Shown: positions 55,601 through 64,000 of the stretch, one piece after another | Position numbering within the stretch: the first letter of the stretch is position 1 | Layout: each line of letters opens with the position of its first letter | Program-made: the position numbers and the translations under genes | Notes under the pieces: generated by a model | Told to the model about the DNA's origin: nothing | What the model saw: the letters and a program-made list of their open reading frames with translations, nothing else | Databases searched by the model: none | From: Lytechinus pictus | Taxonomy: Eukaryota; Echinodermata; Echinoidea; Temnopleuroida; Toxopneustidae | DNA: 64,000 bases | Assembly: GCF_037042905.1 (NCBI RefSeq) | Contig: NC_087262.1 | Coordinates: 10,025,501-10,089,500 of the forward strand | Reading direction: 5' to 3'

Positions 55601-58600
55601 TAACAAGAGTATTTGTGGAATTGCAGAGATATGTCTTTGTTAGCGCTCTATGAGCTGCATTTCTTCTCCGATCATCTTCAAATGTGGCATGACGGTCCAT
55701 TATTATAAAGCAAAGCCGCCTATCGATTTTGGTGTGGGTGGAGACATCAATGCCATGGTAACAAGAGTTTTTGTGGACATAGCAGAGATGTCCTTGTGAG
55801 AACAGTTGGCACAAAGAAGCAATATTAGAAGGTAAAGCAAAGATGCCTATCATTTAGGTGGTGGGGGAGGGGGTCTTTATTGCCATGGTGAGTGAGTGTT
55901 ACCAATAACTTTGAAAATCCAATGTATCATGCTTACTTCATTCCAAGGTACATGTATCATTATACCATGCTGTTCCCATATAGAAAGTTTGTCATAGCAG
56001 TTGGCACACAGAAGCAACATTAGAAGGTAAAGCGAAGATGCGTATAATTTTTGAGGGGGGGAGGTCTTAGGGTTAGGTTTACAAAATATATCCAGATTAC
56101 TATGTAATTGTATTCCCCAACAGGTGCTACTGGACAATACCTAAGATTCAGCAGAGTCACGCTGCTGCATCGTATTATTTTCATCAAATTTGGTACCCAC
56201 AGGCAAAATGTGGGCAGGGTCATTGTTGCCATGATAATTGTATTTATTTGTCAAATTTCTGTGTGAGCTCTATATCGCAATGGTGGATGATGCGATGGGT
56301 TCGGGGGATACATGTGCTCAGCCGCGCGACCCGCCAAGCATCTCTAGTTCTTAAGTAGTAAAGAAGAGGGGGAAAAGGATAGGGAAGAAATTAGATAGAA
56401 GAGTGTAAAAAGGAGAGGTATGGATTCCCCTGTTATTCAATTGAAGAAACAAAACTATGTCTTTCCTTGGTAGGCTTGCATCCTCCCCATTACCAAAAAG
56501 AAAATATTGTCTAATGACATGTCAAAATCTACAAAAAAACCCATTCAACTGCATAGTTTTGTGCATTGGTTTTGCCAATGCATGAATTAAAAGTTCATGC
56601 CATTACTGGGTGTTCTTTGAGAATTGCAGAATTCAGAAGTCGTAATATTGAAATATTTTTGTGTGTGTTTTTCATTTCTCCCATAGGAATGCATACCCAA
56701 GAAGGCAGACCATGACTGGCTCAGGAAGACCTTCTCATACTGCGGTAAAGTGTTGTATGTTAGTCTACCCCGCTACAAGTCGACTTCGGATATCAAGGGG
56801 TTTGCTTTCATTGAGTTTGAGTCTCCCACAGAGGCCAGCAGGGCTTGTCAGGTGTGTATGAAAGCCTGTATATGGCCCTGTAACATCAAGCTTAGCAATC
56901 GATCATATGATTTATTTTGCTGTTGATTGCACATGATTACAGGGGTGACAAGCACGTGTATGTATTGTTGAGGCCCATGCAACACGAAGGATAGTCATTG
57001 ATTATATGATTAATTTGACTGTTGATTGAACAGGGGCCCATTGCAGAAAGAGTTTTGATCAAACGCAACTCAAAAAATCTTGCGCAACTTGATTTTCAGC
57101 CAATGAGGCACCTATTTGGGACTTGCGCTTGATATTTTGACTTGCGTTTAAACGCAACTCTTTCTGCAACAGGCCCCAGGGGTGACAAGCACGTGTATGA
57201 ATTGTTGAGGCCCATGCAACACGAAGGATAGCCATTGATTCTGTGATTAATTTTATTGTTAATTGAACATAATTACTGATCTGACAGGACATGCTAGATG
57301 GGTATGAATTGTCTAGCACCCTGTGATACAAAGTTTCAGATTGATCATATGTTTAATCTTACTAATGATTGCTCATGTAATTTACAGGCATGTTTAGTTG
57401 TGTATTAATTCAATAGGGCCATGTATTACGAAGTGTAGTCATTGATCATGTAATTGATTTTACTACCGGGTAATAGTGTAAAACAAAGCCTAGCTATTGA
57501 TCATGTAATTAAGTTTACTGTTGATTGCAAATTAAATTACTGGACTGGCAAGGCATGGCAGATGTGTAATGGAAGCTCTTTTTGGCCCTGCAATGCAAGG
57601 TTTTTGATTAATCTTTAAATATTAATGGAGAATCCTTACTATCAGATGCTCCTGTCATGAAATTTAAGAGTGATGATTTGTTTGCTTATTATTTATTCAC
57701 ACAGATTCACAAGTTCTCTATAGCTATATGTTTGATTACAGAACACTAGGTCATAGAGTTTCAGTGTGGCTTAGTCTGACATAATATTTTCATAACTGAA
57801 CACCAGAATAAGAGGTCTTCAGGCAAGATTTTTTTTTTTTTGGGGGGGAGCTGTTTTTAACAGCCCACTGCCAAAATCAGTGACGTTGGATAAGCTTTAA
57901 CGTGGCAGTGCATGGGGATATGCTAGGGCTCTTTTTTTTTTCAATTTCCAGGGTTCTTTTAAGCATTTCGGAGGTGCAATTGCCCTCAGCCCCATTCCTG
58001 GAGGTCTTTATCTTATAATAATCTTTTATTCTGAAATGGTTTTCTTGGATGGTGAGATTTGCGGTTACACCCTGTACGTTAGTCCTGAAAAGGACTGTTG
58101 GTTAATCTTTCTGTTAATAGCTCTTAAAAGAACTGTTATTCTCGACGTTTCAAGCGCATATGCTTTGCTCTTCATCAGGAGTGAAGACTTCTGAAGGTGA
58201 TGTTGGATGGTGGTCAAGAAAAACAGAAAAGGAAAATACAGTCTGAAGACAGAGATGCAGATTCAGATGGAAGCAAGAAACTGAAGAATACTTCCTCAAT
58301 CTTGGATCAAGTCTTTACTCCTGATGAAGAGCAAAGCATATGTGCTTGAAACGTCGAGAATAACAGTTCTTAATAAGAGCTATTATCAGAAATATTAACC
58401 AACAGTCCTTTTCAGGACCAACTTACATGGTGTAACTGCAAATCTCACCATCCAGTCTTATCACCATACAAACCTTCAAAGCTCAATGGTTTTCTTTCTC
58501 CTTCTTTTATGTAGCTGTTAAACAATCCCTCACCCAAAAAACCATCCAGTCTTATCACCATACAAACCTTCAAAGCTCAATGGTTTTCTTTCTCCTTCTT

Positions 58601-61600
58601 TTATGTAGCTGTTAAACAATCCCTCACCCAATATGATGGACCGGGCCGGAAAATTCCCCAAGATGAGAGGAACGAAGAGGATAGTGCCTTTAGAGTTTGA
58701 CCAGAGCAAGGGATTTTATCCCAGTAGCAACCAGCCTCTTAGGGCTGCAGGTCAAGGACTTGAAAACTGCAGTGGTGGCAGGTTAGGAACCGATGCAAAT
58801 CAGGCTAGTGGGAACATGGGAAGAAGTGATCTGATGGGGAGGTTGTATGGTGGTCAAGGAAAACAGAAAAGGAAAATACAGTCTGAGGATGGGGATGGGG
58901 TTTCAGATGGAAGCAAGAGACTGAAGGATTCTTCTTCAGGCGAAGACAAGAACACCAGTGATGGACCGAGGGAATCGTCGGACTCACCGAAGGGGCTGAA
59001 GCGGAAGCGGATGGTGGAACCTGACCTGGAGGGCCACACGTCTTCAAGAAAGGGTGCCTCTGTGAGTGAGAGTCTCAACGCGGACGAGGAAGCAGATGGA
59101 CAGGTGCCCAAGACTTTGCAGGAGGCCAAGAGGCGAATGATGAAGCGGAAGCGGAGTCTGAGCGAAGGAGACATGTGGAGTGTCCGGGAGATGGCAGAGG
59201 ACGAGGATGGAGACGGTGACGATCCTGATCTTTGCAGCAAGGCAATGAAGAAACTGAGAGGCGATGACGCAAGAGATGCAGTGGGTGAAGGGGTGAAAGA
59301 CGAGGAAAAGAAGAAGCGGAATCGGAAGAAGAAATTAAAGAAGATTCAGGAGGAAGAGGAAACTCATTTCCTTAGAGTCATCTCAAAGTGAGTATTGATA
59401 TTCACTACCAAAGCATTGCCACTTAGTGGGTGATCTAACGTACAGTCTCAATCTTTTGGTTTTGGGCCACTGAGGAAGTTTTGTCTTGGACAATGGATGC
59501 CTCTTTTACGGTTGCCAAATATATCTATGTCGCCAGGTGTTACAGTGTTTCCATCATGGGAATAATTATATTGTATTGAAATTAGAGAAAAACATGGAGT
59601 GAAAAACTTCCACACTTTTTCATGTTCATGAGACTTTGCATGCACATTGGTTTGATTTTCGAGTGAATGTTAAAAATGAAATGAAATGTTCATATTCAAT
59701 TAAATAGAATGAAATGAAAAAAAATGTTCAGAATGAAATGTTCAGATGAAATGAGGTGAAGTGAAATGTTCGAAATGAAATGAAACAAAATGAAATGCTA
59801 AAAGTAAAATGGAAAGAAATGAAAGAAATTGAAGCTGACCAACAAACTGTATTATATTTTTAATAGGAGAGAGTGGTTATTACTCAAAGAGGAGTATCTT
59901 GACCTCCAAAGGGAGAGTTTAGCCCAGATGAAACAAGCCAAGAGATCAAACTTTCCAATGCCCATATTTAGAAAAGGAACTCAAACTGCCCCAAAGGTAA
60001 GTAATGACATCTTTTGTATTTATTTGTTTGGCGTCACCTGTGCCTTGGAAGCAAAATCAAAAATCACTATGACCCGCAGGTCTCTCCTCCCGATATTGCT
60101 GATTGGGGGAGTGCAGGTGGACCACTACACCAGGGTTTCCCCCTACTCTTATACGGATAGTGCATTGAGTTCTTAACGTGCAAAGGTGGTGACTCCTGTA
60201 CATGGGGCCTCCATTTAACAGTCCTATCCAAGGGATGGAGTGTTTTCTTCTGTCACTTGGCCTGCATCTATGGAACAGGGGAGAGACGGTTAAACACATT
60301 TCTGTGGCATACAGTATATCGGTTGTGATCAAGCAATAATCTTTAAGCCCTGGGGCCTGTTTCACAAAAGGACTCTACAATAATGGTGATCTATGCCATT
60401 ATGTAAACTGCCATGGTGATAGGGCTCAGCAGCCAATCAAAATCACGTTTTCCAGGTAGCATAATTGTAATTCTTTATGAAATTGGCCCCCAAATGATAT
60501 TTTAAGACACAGTTTTTTAAAACATTAATATTTATTGATCATGATTGAGAATGCCATCCTTGGTGTAGAAATGTATTTTTTAAAGCATGATTCTGCCATA
60601 ATATAACAGCCGATTGTCTGGAAAATAGAGGAGATCTTGATTAGCTCAACTTCTGTATATTTGTGGGATATATTGAAGAGGCGTATTTTAAAGTAATTTT
60701 CTCATATTAATGCAGTGTACATGTATATGACATGCATTACAAGGTCAGCCTGCCTTGGTGTGTTACATGATATTTTGCCATCTTTCGTGATACATTTACT
60801 TCATACTCCTAGCCGATGAAAAAAAAATTCTGAAGGAAAATTTCCCAAAGAATCCAAAAAATGTTATGTTTTACTTCTTAATTATGATTGCACATTCTGA
60901 ATTTTCCAAAGTAAGTAAAGGTCATTCAAAATTCTAAAATGTTTAAGATGTAAAATATTAATGATTTTTAAATTATAAATTAGAGCATTCAAACTTTGAA
61001 AGTGCTGAAGCCTGGGATTGTTTTTTTTAAACTGTCTTTAACTTTTCTATTACCTTATCTGAGCTAGGTAATAGCTTGTTTTTGTGATAGGTGAAATGTA
61101 CCTTGCACCCATTATGCTTGCAATATGATTAACAATGCCACATTTTTTACATGTTGATTTCATAACACATGATCATAGATGTTTTGTCATTTTCAATCAA
61201 ATTCTTATCAATTCATCTAATCCCCATGATCATTTCACTCTTCATTCCTTCTTCATCTTTATTTTTCCATTTTCCTTTCTCTTTTTTTCCCTCTCCTTAC
61301 CTCTTTCCTTTTTCTTTTTATGTCCCTCTTTCTCTTCCTCTATCCCCCATTCTCACTCCCCTCTCTCTTCCCACTTTCTTCCTCTCCCTTTCTCATTCAT
61401 TCATTCTCTCTCTCTCCCTTTCTCTCTTTCTTTACTACAGGTGTGTGATAGCGATACATTACAGCCTAAGAATGAAGATCTCACCCAGTCTACGACCAAC
61501 GAGCCTGCCTTTACTGCAGGGACCGTCATGAAATTAGAATGCTTGCAATCAGGGGTCTCAAGGAAAGAAGTTAAGGTATACATTTTTACATCTTAAAAGT

Positions 61601-62598
61601 CCTATATGTACCTGAGGCCCGTAAAAGAATCACCAGTCGTTCATAAAGTCACTTGTAGCTTACAAACAGCTTTAAAAAACACCTGATAGATATCCACTAT
61701 GTTAAACTTGTTGATTCATATTTAGGAGAACTTTCGAGCCATCTCGTCCGTTGCTTACGTTAAACTCCTTGAAGGCCACACCCAAGGGTTTGTCAGGTTT
61801 GAATCGAGTCTCTCTTAAGGCAAATACTACCTCTATTGGCTAACACTGAAAGGTATCTACTAGTGAGGGCGAAATTAAGTAAAAAAAAAACACACTTAAT
61901 CTTTGATCCATCTCTAGGAGAACCTTCAAGCATCTCCTTGTTGCTTACATTGAACTCCTAGAAGGCCACACCCAAGGGTTTGTCAGGTTTGAATCGAGTC
62001 TCTCTTTTAAAAGGCAAACACTACCTCTATTGGCTAACACTGTAAGGTATCTACTAGTGAGGGTGACATTAAGTAAAAAAAAAAACACACTTAATCTTTG
62101 ATCCATCTCTAGGAGAACCTTCAAGCCAACCTTCTTGCTTATGTTGAACTCCTTGAAGGCCACACCCAAGGGTTTGAATCGAGTCTCTCTTAAGGCAAAT
62201 ACTACCTCTATTGGCTAACACTGAAAGGTATCTACAAGTGAGGGCGACATTAAGTAAAAAAAAAACACACTTAATCTTTGATCCATCTCTAGGAGAACCT
62301 TCAAGCATCTCCTTGTTGCTTATGTTGAACTCCTTGAAGGCCTACCTCTATTGGCTAACACTGAAAGGTATCTACTAGTAAGGGCTAAATAAAATCACTA
62401 ACATGCATAAAAAAAAATCTTTAATCCATCTCCAGGAACACCTTCAAGCCATCTCGCCCGTTGCTTACGTCGAACTCCTTGAAGGTCACACGCAAGGGTT
62501 TGTAAGGTTCGAATCCGCAGACGGACCTAAGGCTGTTCTTCAAGATACCAACATTGCCCAACTTGCTTCACAGCACCTGTCACTTTCTCTGGTTACGG
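52482..62598 (+). CDS. LARP7: LARP7, La-related protein 7 (7SK snRNP), 3' end outside the window
   Basis: Nuclear RNA-binding protein that holds the 3' end of 7SK RNA and so helps restrain P-TEFb; in vertebrates it also assists U6 modification. Exons: 52482-52671, 53610-53794, 56687-56851, 58609-59387, 59867-59996, 61441-61575, 62436-62598. Phases are continuous and about 582 residues are encoded so far. The La motif has QQIEFYFSDANLRKDRFLKQ; RRM1 has RNP2 CTVYV and RNP1 KGFAFIEF. The long linker is rich in Lys, Arg, Glu and Ser with LKRKR and KKKRNRKKKLKK nuclear-localisation-like runs. The C-terminal xRRM covers TVMKLECL and AYVELLEGHTQGFVRFES. The start is chosen because it matches the length of the family N-terminus and follows an acceptor-like CTGCAG. 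Confidence 0.95.
52675..53230 (+). other. LARP7 intron, unassigned
   Basis: T-rich; a copy of GGAATTTCAAGCATTCC at 52809 is chance. No element recognised. Confidence 0.4.
53235..53370. mobile_element. Foldback MITE, GGGTCCCGTAACACAAAG type, second copy
   Basis: Starts CCTGGGTCCCGTAACACAAA and ends GCTTTGTGTTACGGGCCCCAG less one base. Same family as 17416-17539. Confidence 0.9.
53610..53794 (+). CDS. LARP7: LARP7 exon, end of La motif to RRM1 start
   Basis: Encodes (Y)VSVETIANFNKMLSMTED, AIQLSKILKLSDDQLFVKRT and YDPDDCTVYV. TVYV is the RNP2 strand of RRM1. Donor GTAAGT at 53795. The 3' half of this exon is copied several times downstream. Confidence 0.95.
53865..54600 (+). pseudogene. Tandem decayed copies of the preceding LARP7 exon end
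   Basis: Three copies of the exon's 3' part: 53868-53965 (GTGAAGCAGACAGCAC ... GAATGCACTGCATATG), 54410-54500 (CCCAAGTATGATCCTGGTGA ... ACCGTATATGTG|GTGAGT, donor kept) and 54530-54595 (GTGAACAGCACCTCTGGA). They carry intron sequence too (TCACTCTGTTA, GGGATTGGGGAGGGG). The foldback element at 53966-54384 sits between the first and second copies. Confidence 0.85.
53966..54384. mobile_element. Foldback element with module-built arms, copy 3
   Basis: Same family as 39831-40204: left GGTAAATTGCCAATTCGTCC with CCATTTGGTC words, right GACGAATTGGCA words. It is inserted within the duplicated exon fragments. Confidence 0.85.
54835..55800 (+). repeat. 155-bp tandem array in LARP7 intron with X-box-like motifs
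   Basis: About six units. Each has AAAGCAAAGCCGCCTAT, GATTTTGGTGTGGGCAGAGA, a CCATGGTAACA word and GCAGAGATGTCCATGTGAGC. Units repeat roughly every 155 bases; the last is more diverged. Minus-strand frames of about 80-100 residues are products of the array. Confidence 0.95.
55126..55449. promoter_or_regulatory. Three perfect GTTGCCATGGTAAC sites (RFX X-box-like)
   Basis: Sites at 55126-55139, 55281-55294 and 55436-55449, one per repeat unit, 155 bases apart. The word fits the RFX X-box half-site pair GTTNCC-AT-GGYAAC. Flanking units carry one- or two-base variants. Binding is unproven. Confidence 0.35.
55805..56685 (+). other. LARP7 intron, unassigned
   Basis: A phrase AGTTGGCACAAAGAAGCAAC, one base varied, with TTAGAAGGTAAAGC occurs twice (55804 and 56000), a further loose repeat. 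No gene. Confidence 0.45.
56687..56851 (+). CDS. LARP7: LARP7 exon, RRM1 core
   Basis: Encodes ECIPKKADHDWLRKTFSYCG, then KVLYVSLPRYKSTSDI, then KGFAFIEFESPTEASRACQ. KGFAFIEF is the RNP1 strand. Exactly 55 codons, donor GTGTGT. Confidence 0.96.
56865..57620 (+). repeat. Degenerate repeats derived from GGCCC-type MITEs
   Basis: Several diverged segments share GGCCCATGCAACACGAAGGA, CAAGCTTAGCAATCGATCAT and ATTGATCATGTAATTGATTT words. They look like decayed, tandemly repeated pieces of the 17416/53235 family. Confidence 0.55.
57031..57180. mobile_element. Foldback MITE, CAGGGGCCCATTGCAGAAAG type
   Basis: Left CAGGGGCCCATTGCAGAAAG then AGTT, right AACTCTTTCTGCAACAGGCC then CCAG. The inner pair is CAAACGCAACTC and the reverse. 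It is inserted in the degenerate repeat region, which continues on both sides. Confidence 0.9.
57625..58040 (+). other. LARP7 intron, unassigned
   Basis: T and G runs at 57829-57848 may mark a transposon end. No frame or match. Confidence 0.35.
58046..58454. mobile_element. Palindromic element carrying a LARP7 exon fragment
   Basis: The arms (58046-58193 and 58309-58454) are about 145 bases, inverted, with ends TGGATGGTGAGATTTGC and its complement. Both arms contain a CTGATGAAGAGCAAAGCATA ... GAAACGTCGAG segment. The middle (58204-58298) matches LARP7 coding sequence at 58844-58938 without gaps, about 82 of 95 bases by eye. The element lies 155 bases before the acceptor of the exon it resembles. 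Confidence 0.9.
58451..58638 (+). repeat. 94-bp tandem duplication of a LARP7 splice acceptor
   Basis: TCCAGTCTTATCACCATACA through TTTATGTAG|CTGTTAAACA and CCCTCACCCAA occurs twice with a 94-base offset. Acceptors are at 58513-58514 and 58607-58608. Only the second reads correctly into the long exon. Confidence 0.93.
58609..59387 (+). CDS. LARP7: LARP7 exon, charged linker
   Basis: Encodes LLNNPSPNMMDRAGKFPKMR, then a linker of about 230 residues rich in Lys, Arg, Asp, Glu and Ser (GKQKRKIQSEDGDG, LKRKRMVEPD), ending THFLRVISK. LLNNPSP aligns with the family LNNPP and FPK motifs. Donor GTGAGT, phase 2. Confidence 0.95.
59640..59830 (+). repeat. (AAATG)-rich microsatellite-like stretch
   Basis: Repeated GAAATGAAATG and GAAATGTTC words in the LARP7 intron just before the next acceptor. 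Confidence 0.75.
59867..59996 (+). CDS. LARP7: LARP7 exon
   Basis: Encodes (K)REWLLLKEEYLDLQRESLA, then QMKQAKRSNFPMPIFRKGTQ. It corresponds to the EWxxLKKEYLxLQ helix of vertebrate LARP7. The phase joins exactly (2 + 1 bases give Lys). Confidence 0.94.
60063..60300 (-). mobile_element. SINE body, second family, head missing
   Basis: Matches 3440-3660 over its length (GACCCGCAGGTCTCTCC, GGACCACTACACCAGGGTTT, GGGGCCTCCATTTAA). The tRNA-like head present at 3700 is missing. Confidence 0.75.
60350..60492. mobile_element. Small foldback MITE, GGGGCCTGTTTCACAAA type
   Basis: Left CTGGGGCCTGTTTCACAAA, right TTTATGAAATTGGCCCCC. The arms are short and imperfect. Confidence 0.6.
60495..61240 (+). 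other. LARP7 intron, unassigned
   Basis: AT-rich, no element or frame recognised. Confidence 0.45.
61245..61440 (+). repeat. Long polypyrimidine tract before a LARP7 acceptor
   Basis: Nearly 190 bases of C and T (TTCCTTTCTCTTTTTTTCCC and similar) lead directly into the TACTACAG acceptor at 61439-61440. The overlapping 120-153 residue Phe/Ser/Pro frames are artefacts. Confidence 0.85.
61441..61575 (+). CDS. LARP7: LARP7 exon, start of xRRM
   Basis: Encodes VCDSDTLQPKNEDLTQSTTN, then EPAFTAGTVMKLECLQSGVS, then RKEVK. TVMKLECL is the first xRRM strand (family GVIVKI). Exactly 45 codons, donor GTATAC at 61576. Confidence 0.93.
61610..61686. mobile_element. Deleted copy of the 12795 foldback MITE
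   Basis: CCTGAGGCCCGT, ATCACCAGTCGTTC and ACAGCTTTAAAAAACACCTG match the family, but most of the left arm is gone. Confidence 0.6.
61726..62435 (+). pseudogene. Four tandem decayed copies of the LARP7 xRRM exon
   Basis: Copies begin at 61726, 61918, 62113 and 62293, each right after an AG. They resemble the real exon at 62436 for its first 70-95 bases. Copies 1 and 3 stay in frame and then hit a TAA (first at 61816-61818). Copies 2 and 4 share a one-base deletion and stop after about 11 codons. Between copies lies a shared segment (ACTACCTCTATTGGCTAACA, GGTATCTACTAGTGAGGG, an A run). Confidence 0.92.
62436..62598 (+). CDS. LARP7: LARP7 exon, intact xRRM segment
   Basis: Encodes EHLQAISPVAYVELLEGHTQ, GFVRFESADGPKAVLQDTN, and SLSLVTG. 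Unlike the four upstream copies it is open throughout and ends at a GTAGGT donor (62599). Phase 0 in, phase 1 out. It is the last LARP7 exon I can see. Confidence 0.93.
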
Positions 62599-62599
62599 G

Positions 62600-63170
62600 T
62601 AGGTATATTCAAACCAAATATTATCCATTAAAAGGTTCTGTGCCGTCCAGACCTAGTTGACTCCTCTTGATGCATAGTGCTAATAACTACTTATATGTTA
62701 CATTTTAAGTACCGAAATATGTTTCGTTGGTTTTTAAACAATTTTTAAAAGAATATTTTACTGAAGTTTCAAAACTCCCAGGAAGGAAAAATTCAAATTC
62801 CTGCTGACACTTTCATAATATTTGTATCTGAAAATCACCACTTGTAAAATCTCCTTTGGAGATTAATATAACACATGTTAGTGTATGGGATGAAATTAAG
62901 ATAGTGTTTCTGGTCATTTTTTTTATTTCAGTTTTTTTTTGAAGCACTAAAAAATTATTTCTGGGTGTGATATCACAGGCACAGGGTGACACGGGGGATC
63001 TTGCAGCTAAGATGTATAAGAGTCAAATCAGTATTTAAGATAAATGTTTTCAAAATGTGTTCATGTAGAATCCAATTAAAGGACCACCCAATTGTCTGTT
63101 GGCATAAATATGAAAAAATGTGATACAGGATTCTGGAAGAATCGTGTGTCCTTGCTGAGGAATTAGCAAA
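62600..63170 (+). other. LARP7 intron, unassigned
   Basis: No further exon recognised. The expected C-terminal Arg/Lys-rich tail must lie beyond the window. Confidence 0.45.
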
Positions 63171-63173
63171 ATA

Positions 63174-63920
63174 ATCCTGGGGCGGTATTCTGAACATTGT
63201 CTTTTTTCCATATTTTATCTTTTCTCAGAGATATGACAAAATCGGTATTCTGGTGGATGTCATAACTTTTGTCACAAAAATTGTCATAAATTTTGTCTCT
63301 TCTCTTTAGCGCGCACCAAAAATATGCGGCTTTAAATGCGCGTAATCCTTTTATACAAGCAAAAGTTATGACAGGGGGTAGCAGTCATTAATTTTGATAT
63401 ATCTTTTAGTACCAAATATCCCAATACCCTGCCGACTGAATGTCAAGCATATAATCATATTATTTAGATTAGATTGTGGTATTAGTTTCACTCATCATCC
63501 ACGACAATTTTCAATATTATATTTTCATGCTACAATTAGTTAGGCCCTACATATTCCTCCTTTTTTTTCTCTGTTTTCCTTTTTCTACTTCTCTAAAATC
63601 CTTCACAGCTCCCTGTCTCTCTTTGTAATTAAGCGCATCGATATACGCGTAGTTGCGCGATGCCAACAACTGTATTTGGGAAACGCCCTACCTGTCACGG
63701 GGCCTTCCTATTGTCTAGAATGGCTCCCACTGGGATCTAACGATGATTTTGATTGGTTTGCTTCCGAAAAGATGGGCGGGAACTTAGAGAGATATGACAG
63801 GGAAAAGACAATGTTCAGACTACCGATTTGTGACAATCACAGCGGTGTCACATCTCGGAGAGAAATGACAAAATTTATGACGAAAGTTATGACAGTGTTC
63901 CAGAATACCACCCCAGGATT
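63174..63920. mobile_element. Foldback element, CCTGGGGCGGTATTCTGAA type
   Basis: Left AATCCTGGGGCGGTATTCTG, right CAGAATACCACCCCAGGATT. The arms contain GTCATAACTTTTGTCA, AAATTTTGTC and their inverses (GACAAAATTTATGACGAAAG). About 747 bp, close in ends and size to 44503-45261 but with a different interior. Confidence 0.88.
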
Positions 63921-64000
63921 CAAACAAAATGTCAGGTTTTTTCAAATCAATAATGATACATTGTCCCACATTGGCACATCTGTGTTGGCAATCTTCAGTG

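Noticed and set aside
54886..55853. Repeated minus-strand peptides MDISAISKKTCYHGND as a gene family
   Set aside because: One peptide per 155-bp satellite unit, overlapping frames, no gene structure.
58854..59240. Minus-strand Ser/Pro-rich frame opposite the LARP7 linker
   Set aside because: Shadow of the biased coding strand.
58633..59391. Independent 252-residue gene
   Set aside because: It is the LARP7 linker exon: the correct phase joins the exons at 56851 and 59867, and LLNNPSP upstream of the ATG is conserved in the family.
61135..61596. Secreted-looking Phe/Ser/Pro-rich protein
   Set aside because: Translation of the polypyrimidine tract preceding a splice acceptor.

Overview
This is animal nuclear DNA: AT-rich, with GT-AG introns and exons that are small islands in repeats. 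The repeat content (many short foldback elements, tRNA-derived SINEs, foldback elements with tandemly built arms) and the protein sequences suggest a marine invertebrate deuterostome. An echinoderm, probably a sea urchin, is my best guess; that is inference, not proof.

Three real genes are visible, all recognised by family identity. (1) The 3' part of METAP1 (methionine aminopeptidase 1), + strand, four exons at 120-5428. (2) ADH5 (class III alcohol dehydrogenase / S-nitrosoglutathione reductase), - strand, eight exons between 42046 and 15470; the start exon and the last few codons were not located. (3) LARP7 (La-related protein 7 of the 7SK snRNP), + strand, seven exons from the start codon at 52482 to 62598; the 3' end lies beyond the window. 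METAP1 and ADH5 are tail-to-tail, ADH5 and LARP7 head-to-head. No tRNA, rRNA or CRISPR is present, and there is no intact autonomous transposon.

Region by region: 1-5.4 kb METAP1 with a 0.9-kb (TAC)n(TTC)n tract; 5.4-15.4 kb intergenic, packed with foldback MITEs, one nested inside another; 15.5-42 kb ADH5, whose introns hold SINEs, LINE tails, a (GAT/GGT)n array, a tandem array carrying an ADH5 splice-donor fragment, an array with a nuclear-receptor DR1-like motif, and a 2.5-kb tandem repeat containing a near-perfect 1,004-bp duplication; 42-52 kb divergent intergenic DNA with hAT-like, Mutator-like and foldback elements; 52.5-64 kb LARP7, whose introns are full of duplicated pieces of its own exons.

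The most notable pattern is that exon/intron junctions have been copied repeatedly next to their source. Cases are the LARP7 xRRM exon (four decayed copies), the end of a LARP7 RRM1 exon (three copies), a LARP7 splice acceptor (94-bp duplication), an ADH5 splice donor (four copies) and the METAP1 3' end. In addition, a palindromic element in LARP7 carries about 95 bp of the coding exon that lies 640 bp downstream. A LARP7 intron also holds a tandem array with three perfect RFX X-box-like 14-mers. I see no new enzymatic or defence system; the novelty here is structural.
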